Shown one piece after another: positions 33,817-44,306 of a stretch of 64,000 bases of DNA; position 1 is the first letter of the stretch; each line of letters starts with the position of its first letter. A program made the translations under genes and the position numbers. The stretch is from Malaciobacter marinus. Its GTDB lineage: Bacteria; Campylobacterota; Campylobacteria; Campylobacterales; Arcobacteraceae. Below the pieces are notes generated by a model. The model made no database searches, was not told the DNA's origin, and saw nothing but the letters and a program-made list of their open reading frames with translations. The stretch is from contig NZ_CP032101.1 of the NCBI RefSeq assembly GCF_003544855.1, positions 744,001 to 808,000 of the forward strand. Direction: 5' to 3'.

Positions 33817-35940
33817 ATGGGGAAGTATAGTTTAAAAACAAAATTATTAACTTTGATTTTTATTAGTGTTGGAATCTCTTTTGGAATATTAGGGTTCCAA
33901 AATGCAATTAATTCTTATGAATCTAAGTCTGCTTTAGTTAAAAATAAAGAGATGAACAATTCAAAAAATATTGCAGAGTATTTAGATGTATATTTCAACT
34001 CTAAAATTACAGTAGTTAATACAATCGCAAAGAATTTAGAAAAAGAAGAGATGAGTGTTCATAATCAAAATATATTTAAAACACTAGAACTTGGAAACAG
34101 TGCAGGGGAGTTTGGTCTGTTCTTTCTTGGATTTGCTGATAATGGTAATGAAGTTGAATCAGGTGGAAAAACTTTAACTTTAGAAAAAGATAATTTTGAT
34201 GCTAGAAAAAGACCTTGGTTCAAACAAGCAGTGAAGAAACAAGCACTTGGAGTTACGAAACCTTATTGGGGAAAAACTTTAAATACTTATGTAGTAACTT
34301 TATATAAACCAATTTATAAAAACAGTAAGTTAGTTGCAGTTTTAGGAGCAGATATTGCTTTGGATGTATTAATAAATAAACTAGCTTCATCTGATATTAC
34401 TGAGGGTGGATATGCATATGTTGTAGATAGTAACGATGGAGAGATTTTAATTCATAAAGATAAAAAATCAATGGGAAAAACTAGTAAGTTTTTTAATGGA
34501 ATGAAAACAAATAAAGAGGGATATCTTGTGGATGAAGAAGATGGGATTGAACAACATATTTTCTTTCATAAAATAAAAACTTTAAATTGGGATATTCTTA
34601 TTAAGGTTCCAGAAGAGCATATCTTTGGACAAATTAAAAAAGATATTCAAAAAACAGTGATTTTATTTATTGTTTTATTATCTGTGATTTTATTTATTTT
34701 ATATCTATTTTTGAATAAAGCTTTAAGTCCTTTAGGAAAATTTGAAGATGGTCTTTATTCATTTTTTAGCTACTTAAAAGGTGAAAAGAAAACTATTGAA
34801 AAGTTAAATATAAACTCAAATGATGAGTTTGGAAAAATGGGTAAAATAGTTGATGAACAAATGCAAATTATTGAAACTTCTCATAAACAAGAAGAACTTC
34901 TTATTCAAGAAGTAAAACAAATTGTTAGAAGTATAAAAGATGGTGACTTGTCGTGCGAGGTTACAAAAGAAACTTCAAATTCATCATTAAATGAACTAAA
35001 AGATATTTTAAATGAGATGATTAAATCTATTAGAATGGATGTAAATGATGATATTGTTCAAATTAAAACAGTGTTAGAATCATATTCACAACTTGACTTT
35101 ACAAATGAAATAAAAAATCCAACAGGAAATATTGCTATAAAAATCAATCAACTTTGTGAAATTATAACAAAAATGCTTCAAACAAATAAGCTTAATGGTG
35201 AGCTTTTAAATGAAAAATCTCAACTTCTATTAGAGAATGTAAACCAGTTAAATATCTCTACAAATGAAACTGCTGTATCTTTAGAAGAGAGTGCTTCTGC
35301 ATTAGAAGAAGTTACAAATACTGTAAAAGCCAATACTCAAGATATTAGAACTATGACTAATTATTCAAATGAATTAAGTCAAGCTATAAATGAGGGTGAA
35401 AAACTTGCAAGTTCAACTGCTAAAGCTATGGATGATATAAATGAAGAAACAAAACTTATTGTTGAAGCAATCACTGTTATTGATCAAATCGCTTTTCAAA
35501 CAAATATCTTAAGTTTAAACGCAGCAGTAGAAGCAGCAACAGCTGGTGAAGCTGGAAAAGGCTTTGCAGTTGTTGCAGCTGAAGTGAGAAACTTAGCAAA
35601 TAGAAGTGCTCAAGCTGCAAGTGAAATAAAAACTTTAGTTGAAAAAGCGACTTCAAAAACACACAATGGAAAAGTTATTGCTGATACTATGATAACAGGC
35701 TATAGTAAATTAAGTCAAAATGTAGAAAAGACTACACATATTATTAGTAATATTTCAACAGCTTCAAATGAGCAAAAAATTAGTATTGAGCAAGTAAATG
35801 AAATGGTTACTAAAATTGATGCTCAAACTCAAGAAAACTCAAGAGTTGCAGGAAATACTCAAGATATTGCTAAATCAAGTTCAAATATTGCATCTGAAAT
35901 ATTAAAAAGTGCTAGTGATAAAAAGTTTAAAGAAGATTAA
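33817..35940 (+). CDS. Methyl-accepting chemotaxis protein with dCache domain
   Basis: A 707-residue chemoreceptor. TM1 ([18 protein letters not shown]) is followed by a periplasmic dCache-like ligand domain (about 40-275; [33 protein letters not shown] are the typical dCache_1 elements), TM2 near 280-303, a linker/HAMP-like region and the MCP signalling domain. The hairpin tip contains [19 protein letters not shown]. There is no C-terminal CheR-binding pentapeptide. A paralogue of the same length lies tail-to-tail at 35971-38094. The ligand is unknown, possibly small amines, amino acids or carboxylates as for related dCache receptors. Confidence 0.92.
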   Translation: MGKYSLKTKLLTLIFISVGISFGILGFQNAINSYESKSALVKNKEMNNSKNIAEYLDVYFNSKITVVNTIAKNLEKEEMSVHNQNIFKTLELGNSAGEFGLFFLGFADNGNEVESGGKTLTLEKDNFDARKRPWFKQAVKKQALGVTKPYWGKTLNTYVVTLYKPIYKNSKLVAVLGADIALDVLINKLASSDITEGGYAYVVDSNDGEILIHKDKKSMGKTSKFFNGMKTNKEGYLVDEEDGIEQHIFFHKIKTLNWDILIKVPEEHIFGQIKKDIQKTVILFIVLLSVILFILYLFLNKALSPLGKFEDGLYSFFSYLKGEKKTIEKLNINSNDEFGKMGKIVDEQMQIIETSHKQEELLIQEVKQIVRSIKDGDLSCEVTKETSNSSLNELKDILNEMIKSIRMDVNDDIVQIKTVLESYSQLDFTNEIKNPTGNIAIKINQLCEIITKMLQTNKLNGELLNEKSQLLLENVNQLNISTNETAVSLEESASALEEVTNTVKANTQDIRTMTNYSNELSQAINEGEKLASSTAKAMDDINEETKLIVEAITVIDQIAFQTNILSLNAAVEAATAGEAGKGFAVVAAEVRNLANRSAQAASEIKTLVEKATSKTHNGKVIADTMITGYSKLSQNVEKTTHIISNISTASNEQKISIEQVNEMVTKIDAQTQENSRVAGNTQDIAKSSSNIASEILKSASDKKFKED

Positions 35941-35949
35941 TTAAAGTTG

Positions 35950-35976
35950 TTCATAAAGAGTTTTTACTCTTTATGA
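35950..35976. terminator. Bidirectional terminator between the chemoreceptor genes
   Basis: TTCATAAAGAG (35950-35960) and CTCTTTATGAA form an 11-bp stem with loop TTTTA, between the two converging chemoreceptor genes; it includes the stop of the leftward one. Confidence 0.75.
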
Positions 35977-38094
35977 ATCTCTAAATTGCTTTTGATTTAC
36001 TGTATTTAGTATCTCTTTAGCTACACTTGATGTATTTGTTGCTATATCATGTGTTTGACTAGCAACAGATGCATTGCTTTGTGTTTGTTGATCAAGTCTA
36101 GTAATTACATCATTGATTTGTTCAATGCTTGTTTTTTGCTCTCTTGATGCATCAGAAATATCAGTAATTGCTTCTGTTGTTTTTGATATATTTTCATTCA
36201 ATGAGTTATACCCTTTTATCATATCCCCTGCAATTACTTTACCCTCATTTGCTTTTAAAGTCGCATTCTCAACTATCGTTTTAATTTGATTAGCTGCTTC
36301 TGCACTTCTACTTGCAAGGTTTCTAACTTCTGCTGCTACAACTGCAAAGCCTTTTCCAGCTTCACCAGCTGTTGCTGCTTCAACTGCTGCATTTAGTGAA
36401 AGAATATTTGTTTGGAATGCAATTTGGTCAATTACAGTAATTGCTTCTGCGATTGCATTAGTTTGCTCATTTATTTCTTCCATTGATTTAGCAGTAGAGC
36501 TTGCAAGTTCATTACCTTCTTGAATTGATTGTGTCAACTCTTGTGAATGTTTTGACATATCACTAATTCTATTTGTATTGTTAATAATTGTACTTGTAAT
36601 CTCTTCAACTGCTGCTGCTGTTTCTTCAAGTGAAACTGCTGTATCATTTGAAGCTTTATTTAATATATCAACATTGTGTAATAAAGTATTTGAACTCTTT
36701 TCTAAGTTGATACCATTTAATTTGTTTTCTCTTAACATCCCATTTATGATTTCACATAAATTGTTTAATCCTCTTGATACTTTTCCATCTGGATTTTCTA
36801 TCATATTTACAAAGTTTAGATTTGAATACTCTTCAAGAACATTTAAAATTGGGTTGATATCACTATTTACATTCTCATTAATAGTTCTTATCATCTCATT
36901 TAAAATGTCTTTTAGTTCATTTAATGATTTATTTGATGTAGATTTATTTACTAATACATCAAGTTTTCCATTATTGATATGATTTACAACGTTTTTAACT
37001 TCATTAATAAGTTGTTTATCTTCTTCAAAGCTAGTTGCTACATGTTTCATCTCTTTATCAATAACACTTGCCATATTTCCAAACTCATCTTTTGTTTGAA
37101 TATTTAACTCTTTAATCTCTTCTTCTTCACCTTTTAAATATTTGAAGAAAAAGTTTAATCCCTCTTCTAGAGTTTTTATTGGTGCAAGAAGTTTTATTAA
37201 ACTAAATAGTAATATTGATAATATTATAATAAGAAGAACAACATACAAAATAACTTCTTTTATAACACTTGCAAAAATCTCTTCATAAATTTCAGCTTTA
37301 TTTAACTGTATCATTAAATGCCATTTAGTTAAATCAACTGTATTATAAGCAGCTAATAACTCTTCACTTCCAAGAGTTGCTTCTCCAAAATCTAAAGTAT
37401 TTGATGTTTTTATTTGTTTAAAAACTGTACTCTCTTTTTTTAGTATGTCTTTATTTTTATGAATAAGAATATTTCCTTCTTCATCAACTAAATAAGCAAA
37501 TCCAGTCTCTTTTAATTCTACTGTTAATACTGTATCAACAATAGTATCAATAAATATATCAGAACCAACTACACCAAGAATTTCACCTTCTCTAACATAT
37601 GGTGTATAAACTGTAACAACAAGTTTTTTTGTAGTTACATCAACATATGGTTTAGAAACCCCAGAAGTTTTTTTCTGTATTGCATCTTTATACCATGGTC
37701 TAACTCTTGCATCATAGTTGTCTTTTTCTTTATTTAAAACTTTTCCATTAGCTAAAACTAAATCCCCTGTACTTTGTAAACCTATATATAAATCCACAAA
37801 ATTACCTGATTTTTTACCTAATAGTAATTTTTCAACTAGTTGTTTATTTGTAATATCTAAAGTATTTTTATCAATTTCTTCAGATACTGCTTCAACAATA
37901 TCAACTTTTGATTGTAAGAAACTATTTATGTATCTTGAGCTTTCTTTTGCTAAGTCTAACTCTTTTTGTTTGATTGTATTATACTGAGCATTGTATTCAT
38001 TTGTTGAACTAAATATCCCTAGAGCAATAAATGAAAATGACACACTTAATAATATCAATATCAGAAGCTTTGTTTTTATACTGTTTGTTTTCAT
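35971..38094 (-). CDS. Methyl-accepting chemotaxis protein with dCache domain (paralogue)
   Basis: A 707-residue receptor like its convergent neighbour: TM1 near 8-28, dCache-type domain ([38 protein letters not shown]), TM2 ([19 protein letters not shown]) and the signalling domain with [19 protein letters not shown]. The ligand domain differs clearly, the signalling domain is nearly the same, so the pair arose by duplication and then diverged in specificity. The strong similarity in inverted orientation could permit recombination. The gene starts at ATG 38094 with AAAAGGAAGTGTC upstream. Confidence 0.92.
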   Translation of the reverse strand: MKTNSIKTKLLILILLSVSFSFIALGIFSSTNEYNAQYNTIKQKELDLAKESSRYINSFLQSKVDIVEAVSEEIDKNTLDITNKQLVEKLLLGKKSGNFVDLYIGLQSTGDLVLANGKVLNKEKDNYDARVRPWYKDAIQKKTSGVSKPYVDVTTKKLVVTVYTPYVREGEILGVVGSDIFIDTIVDTVLTVELKETGFAYLVDEEGNILIHKNKDILKKESTVFKQIKTSNTLDFGEATLGSEELLAAYNTVDLTKWHLMIQLNKAEIYEEIFASVIKEVILYVVLLIIILSILLFSLIKLLAPIKTLEEGLNFFFKYLKGEEEEIKELNIQTKDEFGNMASVIDKEMKHVATSFEEDKQLINEVKNVVNHINNGKLDVLVNKSTSNKSLNELKDILNEMIRTINENVNSDINPILNVLEEYSNLNFVNMIENPDGKVSRGLNNLCEIINGMLRENKLNGINLEKSSNTLLHNVDILNKASNDTAVSLEETAAAVEEITSTIINNTNRISDMSKHSQELTQSIQEGNELASSTAKSMEEINEQTNAIAEAITVIDQIAFQTNILSLNAAVEAATAGEAGKGFAVVAAEVRNLASRSAEAANQIKTIVENATLKANEGKVIAGDMIKGYNSLNENISKTTEAITDISDASREQKTSIEQINDVITRLDQQTQSNASVASQTHDIATNTSSVAKEILNTVNQKQFRDS

Positions 38095-38273
38095 GACACT
38101 TCCTTTTGTTGTTGTTTTTTAACTATACTGTAATCTTAGCTAAAAAAAGTTGTAAAATAGTATCATTTTGTATAAAAACTATATAAATTTTGAAAAAAAA
38201 TCTAAATATAATTTTTTTGTGAGTTTACATTTAAAGTGTCATTATATGGTTATTTTAGTTTTTGTATAATAAA

Positions 38274-38308
38274 AAAAAGGTCAAAACATATAATGTTTTG
38301 ACCTTTTT
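38274..38308 (-). terminator. Strong terminator after atpE
   Basis: AAAAAGGTCAAAACAT (38274-38289) and ATGTTTTGACCTTTTT (38293-38308) make a 16-bp hairpin flanked by A- and T-runs, downstream of atpE on the minus strand. It can work in both directions. Confidence 0.85.
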
Positions 38309-38338
38309 ATGTATCTATAAAATCTGTAGTTTTACAAA

Positions 38339-38653
38339 TTATCCTAAGAATGGGTTTGCATATAAAGCAATCATAGCAATTACTAATGCATAAATAACTT
38401 GTGCTTCGATCATCGCTAATGCAATGAACATTGTAGTCATTAATTTTCCACCTAAACCTGGGTTTCTAGCAGTACCAGCAATTGTTGCAGCAGCAGTGTT
38501 ACCCATACCAATAGCACCACCTAATGCAGCAAGACCAAGTCCAATCCCAGCAGCTACTACAGAGTAAGCTTTTAAAGTTTCGTTTGCAACTGCACCATCA
38601 GCAGCGAATGCAGCACCAGCAATAGCTAGCATTAAAAGAACGATTTTTTTCAT
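38339..38653 (-). CDS. atpE: F0F1 ATP synthase subunit c
   Basis: The rotor-ring subunit of ATP synthase, 104 residues, with start at 38653 (MKKIVLLMLAIAGAAFA) chosen because AAGGAATATAG precedes it; an upstream ATG at 38683 lacks a site. The leader-like first segment is typical of Campylobacterota AtpE. Helix 1 has GIGLGLAALGGAIGMGN and helix 2 the ion-binding Glu in MFIALAMIEAQVIYALV. As usual for this phylum atpE is alone, apart from the other ATP synthase genes. Confidence 0.95.
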   Translation of the reverse strand: MKKIVLLMLAIAGAAFAADGAVANETLKAYSVVAAGIGLGLAALGGAIGMGNTAAATIAGTARNPGLGGKLMTTMFIALAMIEAQVIYALVIAMIALYANPFLG

Positions 38654-38911
38654 TCTATATTCCTTATTATTTTTTATTTTCAAAGTCTGTTCGGATAGCG
38701 TAACCTTAGAATAACTAAAGCAACCTAAACATAAATGCCTAGATTTCCCTACTTATCACTTTGAGTGACAAGATTATACATGAGAGTTTATTAAATTTTC
38801 TTTAGTTAGTATGTAAAAAGATTATAAAATTACAAAATGTAACAAAGCATATTACTAATTTGATTTTTTTAAAAATTGCAGTATAATCTTTAAAAAAAAC
38901 AAAGGACTTAC

Positions 38912-40477
38912 ATGAAAAAAATTTTTCTTTTTTTCTTAGCATCTTTATTAATCTTTCTAGGTCTTTTATATGGTCTTTTATTTACTCCAGCAGGTAACTC
39001 TTTAGTAGCTTCATATATACAAAAAAGCGCAAATGAAAATGTTAATGCCATTTTTAAAGTAAAAGAGTTTAGTTTAACAACTAGTAAAATCAAGTTTGTT
39101 GCAACAATTGATGAAAATTCAGAAATTGATGTAATTGGTGATTTGGCACTACTTCAAAAACGAGTTGATTTGAATTATGAAATAAATATCAAAGACTTAT
39201 CAAAACTTGAAAAATTCACTAAACAAAAGTTAAAGGGTAACTTTTATACAAAAGGTACAGTAGCTGGTGATGAAAAACTTACTAAAATTAATGGTATAAG
39301 TAATATTTTTGATAGTAGCACATCTTATGATATAAAGCTTAAAGATTTTAAACCAAGTGATATAAAGTTTTTGATTACCAATGCTAAAATTAAGGATATC
39401 TTATATACTTTAAATCAGCCTTCATATGCAAATGGATTGATAAGTATTGATGGTAAAATAAATAATCCAAATATTGCAAGTCTTGATGGAATTATTTCAA
39501 CAGTAATTACAAATGGTCAAGTAAACAATGAAATAGTAAATAAAGCTTTTAATCAAAACTTGATGGTTCCTTTAACATTTAAAGGTGATATTGTTACAAA
39601 TCTAGAGCCAAACAAAGCAGTTTCGAAAATTGATTTTTTTACTTCTATGGCAAACTTATTAGTAAAAAAAGCAGTTGTTGATTTGAAAAGTATGAATATA
39701 AATAGTGATTATTTACTAAGTATCCCTGATTTGATAAATTTGTATGATCTAACACAAACAAAAATGAGAGGTTCAATAAATATAGATGGTGATATTGAAA
39801 AGACAGCTACACTAATGAAAGTCTCAGGGGCTTCAATGCTTTTAGATGGAAGTTTAGATTTTACTTTATTAAATGATGATTTAAAAGCTGATATAAAAAA
39901 TATAGATATTCAAAAATTAAATCATATGATGTATTATCCTGATTTTTTTACATCAAAAGCAAATGCTAGCTTAATATACAATATTAAAAAACAACAAGGT
40001 GATTTAGTAGCAACTCTTTCAAATGGACAGTTCTTACCAAATGAGTTCTCAAAATTAATAAATACATTTGCAAAATTTGACATCACAAGAGAAGTTTATG
40101 AAAGTATTGATGTTAAAAGTACTATTAATGAAAAATTAATTAATTCAACTATTGATATGAGTAGTGATTTAACACAACTTAATGTAACAAAAAGTGAAAT
40201 TGATTTAGATAAATCAACAGTTGATGCATTAGTAAAAACTCAATTAAAAGGGGTTGAGTTTGATACTTTTATAACAGGAGATTTAAAAAGTCCAAAAGTT
40301 TCAGTAGATACAACAAATCTTTTAAAACTAAAATTAAAAAAAGAGAGTGAAAAAATTATAAAAAAACACTCTAAAAAACTTGAAGAAAAACTAACTGAAA
40401 AGTTAGGAGAAAAACAAGGTAAAAAAACTACTCAAGAGATAATCGAAGGATTTAGAAAATTCTTTGGAAATGAATAA
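38912..40477 (+). CDS. AsmA-like envelope protein
   Basis: A 521-residue protein with one N-terminal membrane anchor (IFLFFLASLLIFLGLLYGLL) followed by TPAGNSLVASYIQKSA, a very typical start of AsmA/TamB-type proteins (hydrophobic anchor then ..G..lva). The rest is repetitive beta-strand material (IKFVATIDENSEIDVIGDL, etc.) expected to extend into the periplasm, and a Lys/Glu-rich helical tail (about 470-515). AsmA-like proteins bridge inner and outer membrane and take part in lipid transport. I assign only the family resemblance. Confidence 0.6.
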   Translation: MKKIFLFFLASLLIFLGLLYGLLFTPAGNSLVASYIQKSANENVNAIFKVKEFSLTTSKIKFVATIDENSEIDVIGDLALLQKRVDLNYEINIKDLSKLEKFTKQKLKGNFYTKGTVAGDEKLTKINGISNIFDSSTSYDIKLKDFKPSDIKFLITNAKIKDILYTLNQPSYANGLISIDGKINNPNIASLDGIISTVITNGQVNNEIVNKAFNQNLMVPLTFKGDIVTNLEPNKAVSKIDFFTSMANLLVKKAVVDLKSMNINSDYLLSIPDLINLYDLTQTKMRGSINIDGDIEKTATLMKVSGASMLLDGSLDFTLLNDDLKADIKNIDIQKLNHMMYYPDFFTSKANASLIYNIKKQQGDLVATLSNGQFLPNEFSKLINTFAKFDITREVYESIDVKSTINEKLINSTIDMSSDLTQLNVTKSEIDLDKSTVDALVKTQLKGVEFDTFITGDLKSPKVSVDTTNLLKLKLKKESEKIIKKHSKKLEEKLTEKLGEKQGKKTTQEIIEGFRKFFGNE

Positions 40478-40514
40478 AAATAATAAAATAGAGCTTGACT
40501 CTATTTTATTATTT
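40478..40514 (+). terminator. Terminator after AsmA-like gene
   Basis: AAATAATAAAATAGAG (40478-40493) and CTCTATTTTATTATTT (40499-40514) form a 16-bp perfect stem with loop CTTGA, directly after the stop codon. Confidence 0.8.
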
Positions 40515-40548
40515 CTTTGAAAATACTACTTTATATATACATTATTCT

Positions 40549-40567
40549 ATTTTGATAATCATTGTCA
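40549..40567 (+). promoter_or_regulatory. Fur-box-like site upstream of imelysin operon
   Basis: GATAATCATTGTC at 40554-40566 matches the core of the Fur consensus (GATAATGATAATCATTATC has this half-pair) and lies 80 bp before the imelysin start. A second GATAATA element is at 40612-40618. Fur-iron repression of this operon is the expected reading. Confidence 0.65.
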
Positions 40568-40646
40568 CTTTTAAGTTACTCTTAAACTACATTTTGTTTT
40601 AATTTCATATTGATAATAAATATTAAAATTAAAAAAGGAAACATAA

Positions 40647-41999
40647 ATGACATTTACAAAAACAAAAGTTCTTGTAGCTTCTCTTTCACTTGCTGCTACA
40701 CTTGCACTTACAGGTTGTGCAACTTCACAAGTTAATGCAAGCAATAATCAAGTAACTGCCCAAGAGTTATTAACTTCTTATTCAAATATTGCTTTAGCTA
40801 ATTATAATGATGCCTTAAAAGATGCAAAACAATTAGATAAAGCAATAAATGATTTTGCTAATAACCCAACACAAGTAAATCTCGATATTGCAAAAGCAGC
40901 TTGGTTAAAATCAAGAGAATCATATGGTCAAACTGAAATCTTTAGACTTTCAAATGGTCCAATTGATGCAGAAGAGGGTTGGGTAGCAGAAGCTTATGGT
41001 GCTTTAGAAGGACAAATAAATGCTTGGCCACTTGATGAAAATATGATTGATTATACAACAGATGCAAATAATAAAAGAACATCTGGAAATATTATTGATA
41101 CAAAAGGTGAATTTAATCCAGGTGGTGAAGAAAGCACAGTTGTAAATGTAAAAGATATTACTGTAGATGCATTAACTGCACTTAATGAAAATGGTGGTGA
41201 AGCAAATGTAAGTACAGGTTATCACGCTATTGAATTTTTATTATGGGGACAAGACCAAGATTACTCTAACTTTGTAAAAGATTCAATTACAAATGGAGCA
41301 TTAGTAGCTGGGCAAAGACCTTTAAGTGACTTTACATCTGATAAAGATTCTAAAAGAAGACTTGACTATTTAAAAGCTTCTAGTGAAAAAATTGTTTCTG
41401 ATTTACAAACTGTAACATCTGCTTGGAAAAAAGAGATAAATGGAAATACAGGTTTATATCAAGCTGCACTTTTAGGAAAACTTAAAGGTGAAAATGCATC
41501 TAAAAATATTGATGAAAAAACAGCATTAAGACAAATCTTTGCTGGTATGGGTGTATTTGTTAAATCAGAACTTGCAAATGAAAGAATTGCAGTTGCTGTA
41601 TTAACTCCAAGTGAAGAAGACGAACACTCTTGCTTCTCTGATAATACACACAGAGATATTGTTGCAAACTATAAAGGTTTCAAAAATGTATTAATGGGAA
41701 CATATAATGGAATGTCATATGGTAAAGCTCCAATTAATATGTTAGATAATGAAACTAAAGATAGAATTTTAAATCTTATGGCTTCAATTGAAGATAAAAT
41801 TGCAAACATAGATGCAATTGCAAAAACTTCAAGACACTTTGATTATCAAATTAGACCAAATGACCCACAAGCAAAAGTTATAGTAAAACTTAAAAATCAA
41901 CTAAGAAAACTTGGTGATGAGATGGTTAATGTAGCTAAGGCAAATGGTGTTGAATTATCAAATGATGATGTTACAGATCCAGAAGAAACAAAAATTTAA
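40647..41999 (+). CDS. Imelysin-family lipoprotein (M75/IrpA type)
   Basis: A 450-residue lipoprotein (signal with LALTGC, lipidated Cys). The imelysin signature GYHAIEFLLWGQD (GxHxxE) and SRESYGQTEIFRLSNGPID, GPIDxxE, are present, plus the internal repeat of the helical bundle. Imelysin-family proteins are iron-regulated periplasmic/outer-membrane-associated proteins used in iron uptake; the protease name is historical and activity is doubtful. It is the first gene after a Fur-box-like site and is followed, with overlap, by a di-haem protein. RBS AAAGGAAACATAA. Confidence 0.9.
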   Translation: MTFTKTKVLVASLSLAATLALTGCATSQVNASNNQVTAQELLTSYSNIALANYNDALKDAKQLDKAINDFANNPTQVNLDIAKAAWLKSRESYGQTEIFRLSNGPIDAEEGWVAEAYGALEGQINAWPLDENMIDYTTDANNKRTSGNIIDTKGEFNPGGEESTVVNVKDITVDALTALNENGGEANVSTGYHAIEFLLWGQDQDYSNFVKDSITNGALVAGQRPLSDFTSDKDSKRRLDYLKASSEKIVSDLQTVTSAWKKEINGNTGLYQAALLGKLKGENASKNIDEKTALRQIFAGMGVFVKSELANERIAVAVLTPSEEDEHSCFSDNTHRDIVANYKGFKNVLMGTYNGMSYGKAPINMLDNETKDRILNLMASIEDKIANIDAIAKTSRHFDYQIRPNDPQAKVIVKLKNQLRKLGDEMVNVAKANGVELSNDDVTDPEETKI

Positions 42000-43368
42000 T
42001 TTTTCTGTAAAAAAAGTAGTATTATTAAAAAGTCTTGTAGCACTATTTGCTACGGGACTTTTTGCCGTTAATAATGCGTCTGATATTTACACTGAAAAAT
42101 TAAATAAAAATAGTATATTTAAGCCAATAAAAGGGTTAAATAATAAACAGTATGATCAATATATCTTAGGAAAAAGTTTTTTTAGAATTCCTTGGGTTGA
42201 ATCACCAAGTGCTACAACTGCAAGAGATGGTCTAGGGCCTTTATATAATGCAAACACATGTATTTCCTGTCATCCTGCAAATGGTCGAGGAACTTTATAT
42301 AAAAAAAATAGTAATAATCTTTCAAGAGCTTTAGTTGTAAGACTTTCTATTGCTTCTAATAATACTCAAGAACATAAAAAGTATATGCAAAAGAATGGTT
42401 TTGTTCCTGAACCAAACTATGGAGCACAATTATCAATAAATGGTGTACATGGTGTAATGTTTGAGGGAAGACCTAATTTAAAGTTTGAAGAAGTAAAAGT
42501 TACTTTTCCTGATAAAGAAGTTGAAACTTTATTAAAACCTACTTATCTTTTAGAAGATTTAAACTATGGAAAACTTCATAAAAATGCAGTCATATCTTTT
42601 AGACTTGCTCCAACACTTATGGGAATGGGATTAATTGAACTAATATCAGATGAAGCAATTTTAGCAAATGAAGATATTGATGATAAAAATAGTGATGGTA
42701 TTTCAGGAAAAGCAAATAAAGTATATTCTCCTAAAACAAACAAGATTGAGTTAGGAAGATATACTTGGAAAGCAAGTGCTGCAACAGTTGTCGAACAAGT
42801 TGCTGGTGCAATGCACAATGATATGGGGCTTACAACGCCTTTTTATCCACAAGAAAATTGTACAAAAACACAAAAAAAGTGTAATGAAGCACCAAAAGAT
42901 ATGAGATATGAGTTTGATGTTCCTCAAAATAGACTAGATGCGGTTGAGTTTTATTTGTCGAATCTAAGGGTTTATAAACCAAAAGAAGATGAAGAGTTCA
43001 AAAAAGGTCTAGAACTATTTAAAAAAGTTGGATGTGCATCTTGTCATATTAGCAGTTTTGAAACAAAAATAGGAACAATTAGACCATACTCTGATTTTTT
43101 ACTTCATGATATGGGTGAAGAGTTAGCTGATGGAAGAGTTGAGTTTAAAGCAACAGGAAGTGAGTTTAGAACACCTTTACTTTGGGGATTGGCACTACAT
43201 GAAAAAATCAATGGTGTAAAGCCAAGACTTTTACATGATGGAAGAGCAAGAACTTTTCAAGAAGCTATTTTATGGCATGGTGGTGAGGCTTCTAAAGTTA
43301 AACAAACATATATGAACTTACCAAAAGAAAAAAGAGAAGAATTAATTAAATTTTTAGGAAAATTATAA
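41962..43368 (+). CDS. Di-haem oxidoreductase-like (DHOR/DUF1111) protein
   Basis: A periplasmic cytochrome-c-type protein with two haem-binding motifs, CISCH (with PANGRG following) and CASCH (with ISSFE). It belongs to the DHOR/DUF1111 group often linked to imelysin genes. The start is one of three ATGs at 41962-41968, all overlapping the imelysin 3' end; a signal peptide (KKVVLLKSLVALFATGLFA) follows. The N-terminal residues are uncertain because no other start has a better context. It may supply or remove electrons for iron handling. It ends at the ATG of the second imelysin-like gene (overlap). Confidence 0.85.
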   Translation: MMMLQIQKKQKFNFSVKKVVLLKSLVALFATGLFAVNNASDIYTEKLNKNSIFKPIKGLNNKQYDQYILGKSFFRIPWVESPSATTARDGLGPLYNANTCISCHPANGRGTLYKKNSNNLSRALVVRLSIASNNTQEHKKYMQKNGFVPEPNYGAQLSINGVHGVMFEGRPNLKFEEVKVTFPDKEVETLLKPTYLLEDLNYGKLHKNAVISFRLAPTLMGMGLIELISDEAILANEDIDDKNSDGISGKANKVYSPKTNKIELGRYTWKASAATVVEQVAGAMHNDMGLTTPFYPQENCTKTQKKCNEAPKDMRYEFDVPQNRLDAVEFYLSNLRVYKPKEDEEFKKGLELFKKVGCASCHISSFETKIGTIRPYSDFLLHDMGEELADGRVEFKATGSEFRTPLLWGLALHEKINGVKPRLLHDGRARTFQEAILWHGGEASKVKQTYMNLPKEKREELIKFLGKL

Positions 43369-44306
43369 TGAGAAAAATCGTTTTATTATTGGCATTTGTA
43401 ATCTCTTTTGCATTTTCAAATACATTGACAAATATAGTAAAAAATATATCATTACCAAATGTAAATAATGCAATAGAAGATTTAAACAATTTAAAAAAGA
43501 GTTATAGCAAAGATGATTTTAAAAAACTTGTAAAATCATGGAAAAAAGTACAAGCAGTTTATCTAGCTGGAACTATCAATGAAGACTATATTGATACTCC
43601 AAGATATGTGGATATTTTCCACTATGGAAATGAAGATATTACTGTTCAATTAAATAGAGCTATAAAATCAACTGATGATGCAAAAATAGAGTTATTTAGA
43701 AACTCTACAAAAAGTATCAATGCAGTTGAATATATGCTTTTTAAAGATAAAACTTTGTCAAAAAGAGATAAAGAGCTTTTAGATGTTATGTTTGAAGCAA
43801 TAAGTTCACACTTAAATGATATAAAAAATGTTTATTCAAACTTTTTAAAAGGTGAAGAAAGAGATGAAAAATGGGGAAATGCAGCTATTATTAATATCTT
43901 GATTGATTCTACTTATAAATTAAAAGAGTGGAGAGTTGGTGACCCAGCTGGATACTCAAGAAAATATAAAGACAATCCAGATAATAAAAGAGGTGAGTAC
44001 TATTTATCAAAGCAAAGTTTTGCAGCAATTAAAGCAATCTTAGATGCACACAATCAAATTATAGGTGAACAAAAGTATAAAAACTATGCAACTATGGCTA
44101 TTGATGGTGGAGCAAAAAAACAAGTATTTCAAGTAAGAAGAGCTTTAGATGAATCATATAAAGAGTTAGCAAAACTAAAAAAAGATGATTTTACAAATGC
44201 ACAAGCACTATTTGAAGCTTTAAGTAAATTTCACAATACTTATTATCTATCACTTATTGAAGAGTTATCTGTAACTGCAAAAATTTTAGATGCGGATGGT
44301 GACTAG
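43368..44306 (+). CDS. Second imelysin-like protein
   Basis: A 312-residue protein with a Sec signal peptide (KIVLLLAFVISFAFS). It is a helical imelysin-type protein (KSWKKVQAVYLAGTINEDY, later NAVEYMLFKDK where the canonical GxHxxE would be). The motif has lost its Gly and His, the Glu remains. It therefore probably is a scaffold or binding homologue of the first gene. It starts at the stop of the di-haem gene and its own stop overlaps the next GTG (TAGTG). Confidence 0.8.
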   Translation: MRKIVLLLAFVISFAFSNTLTNIVKNISLPNVNNAIEDLNNLKKSYSKDDFKKLVKSWKKVQAVYLAGTINEDYIDTPRYVDIFHYGNEDITVQLNRAIKSTDDAKIELFRNSTKSINAVEYMLFKDKTLSKRDKELLDVMFEAISSHLNDIKNVYSNFLKGEERDEKWGNAAIINILIDSTYKLKEWRVGDPAGYSRKYKDNPDNKRGEYYLSKQSFAAIKAILDAHNQIIGEQKYKNYATMAIDGGAKKQVFQVRRALDESYKELAKLKKDDFTNAQALFEALSKFHNTYYLSLIEELSVTAKILDADGD

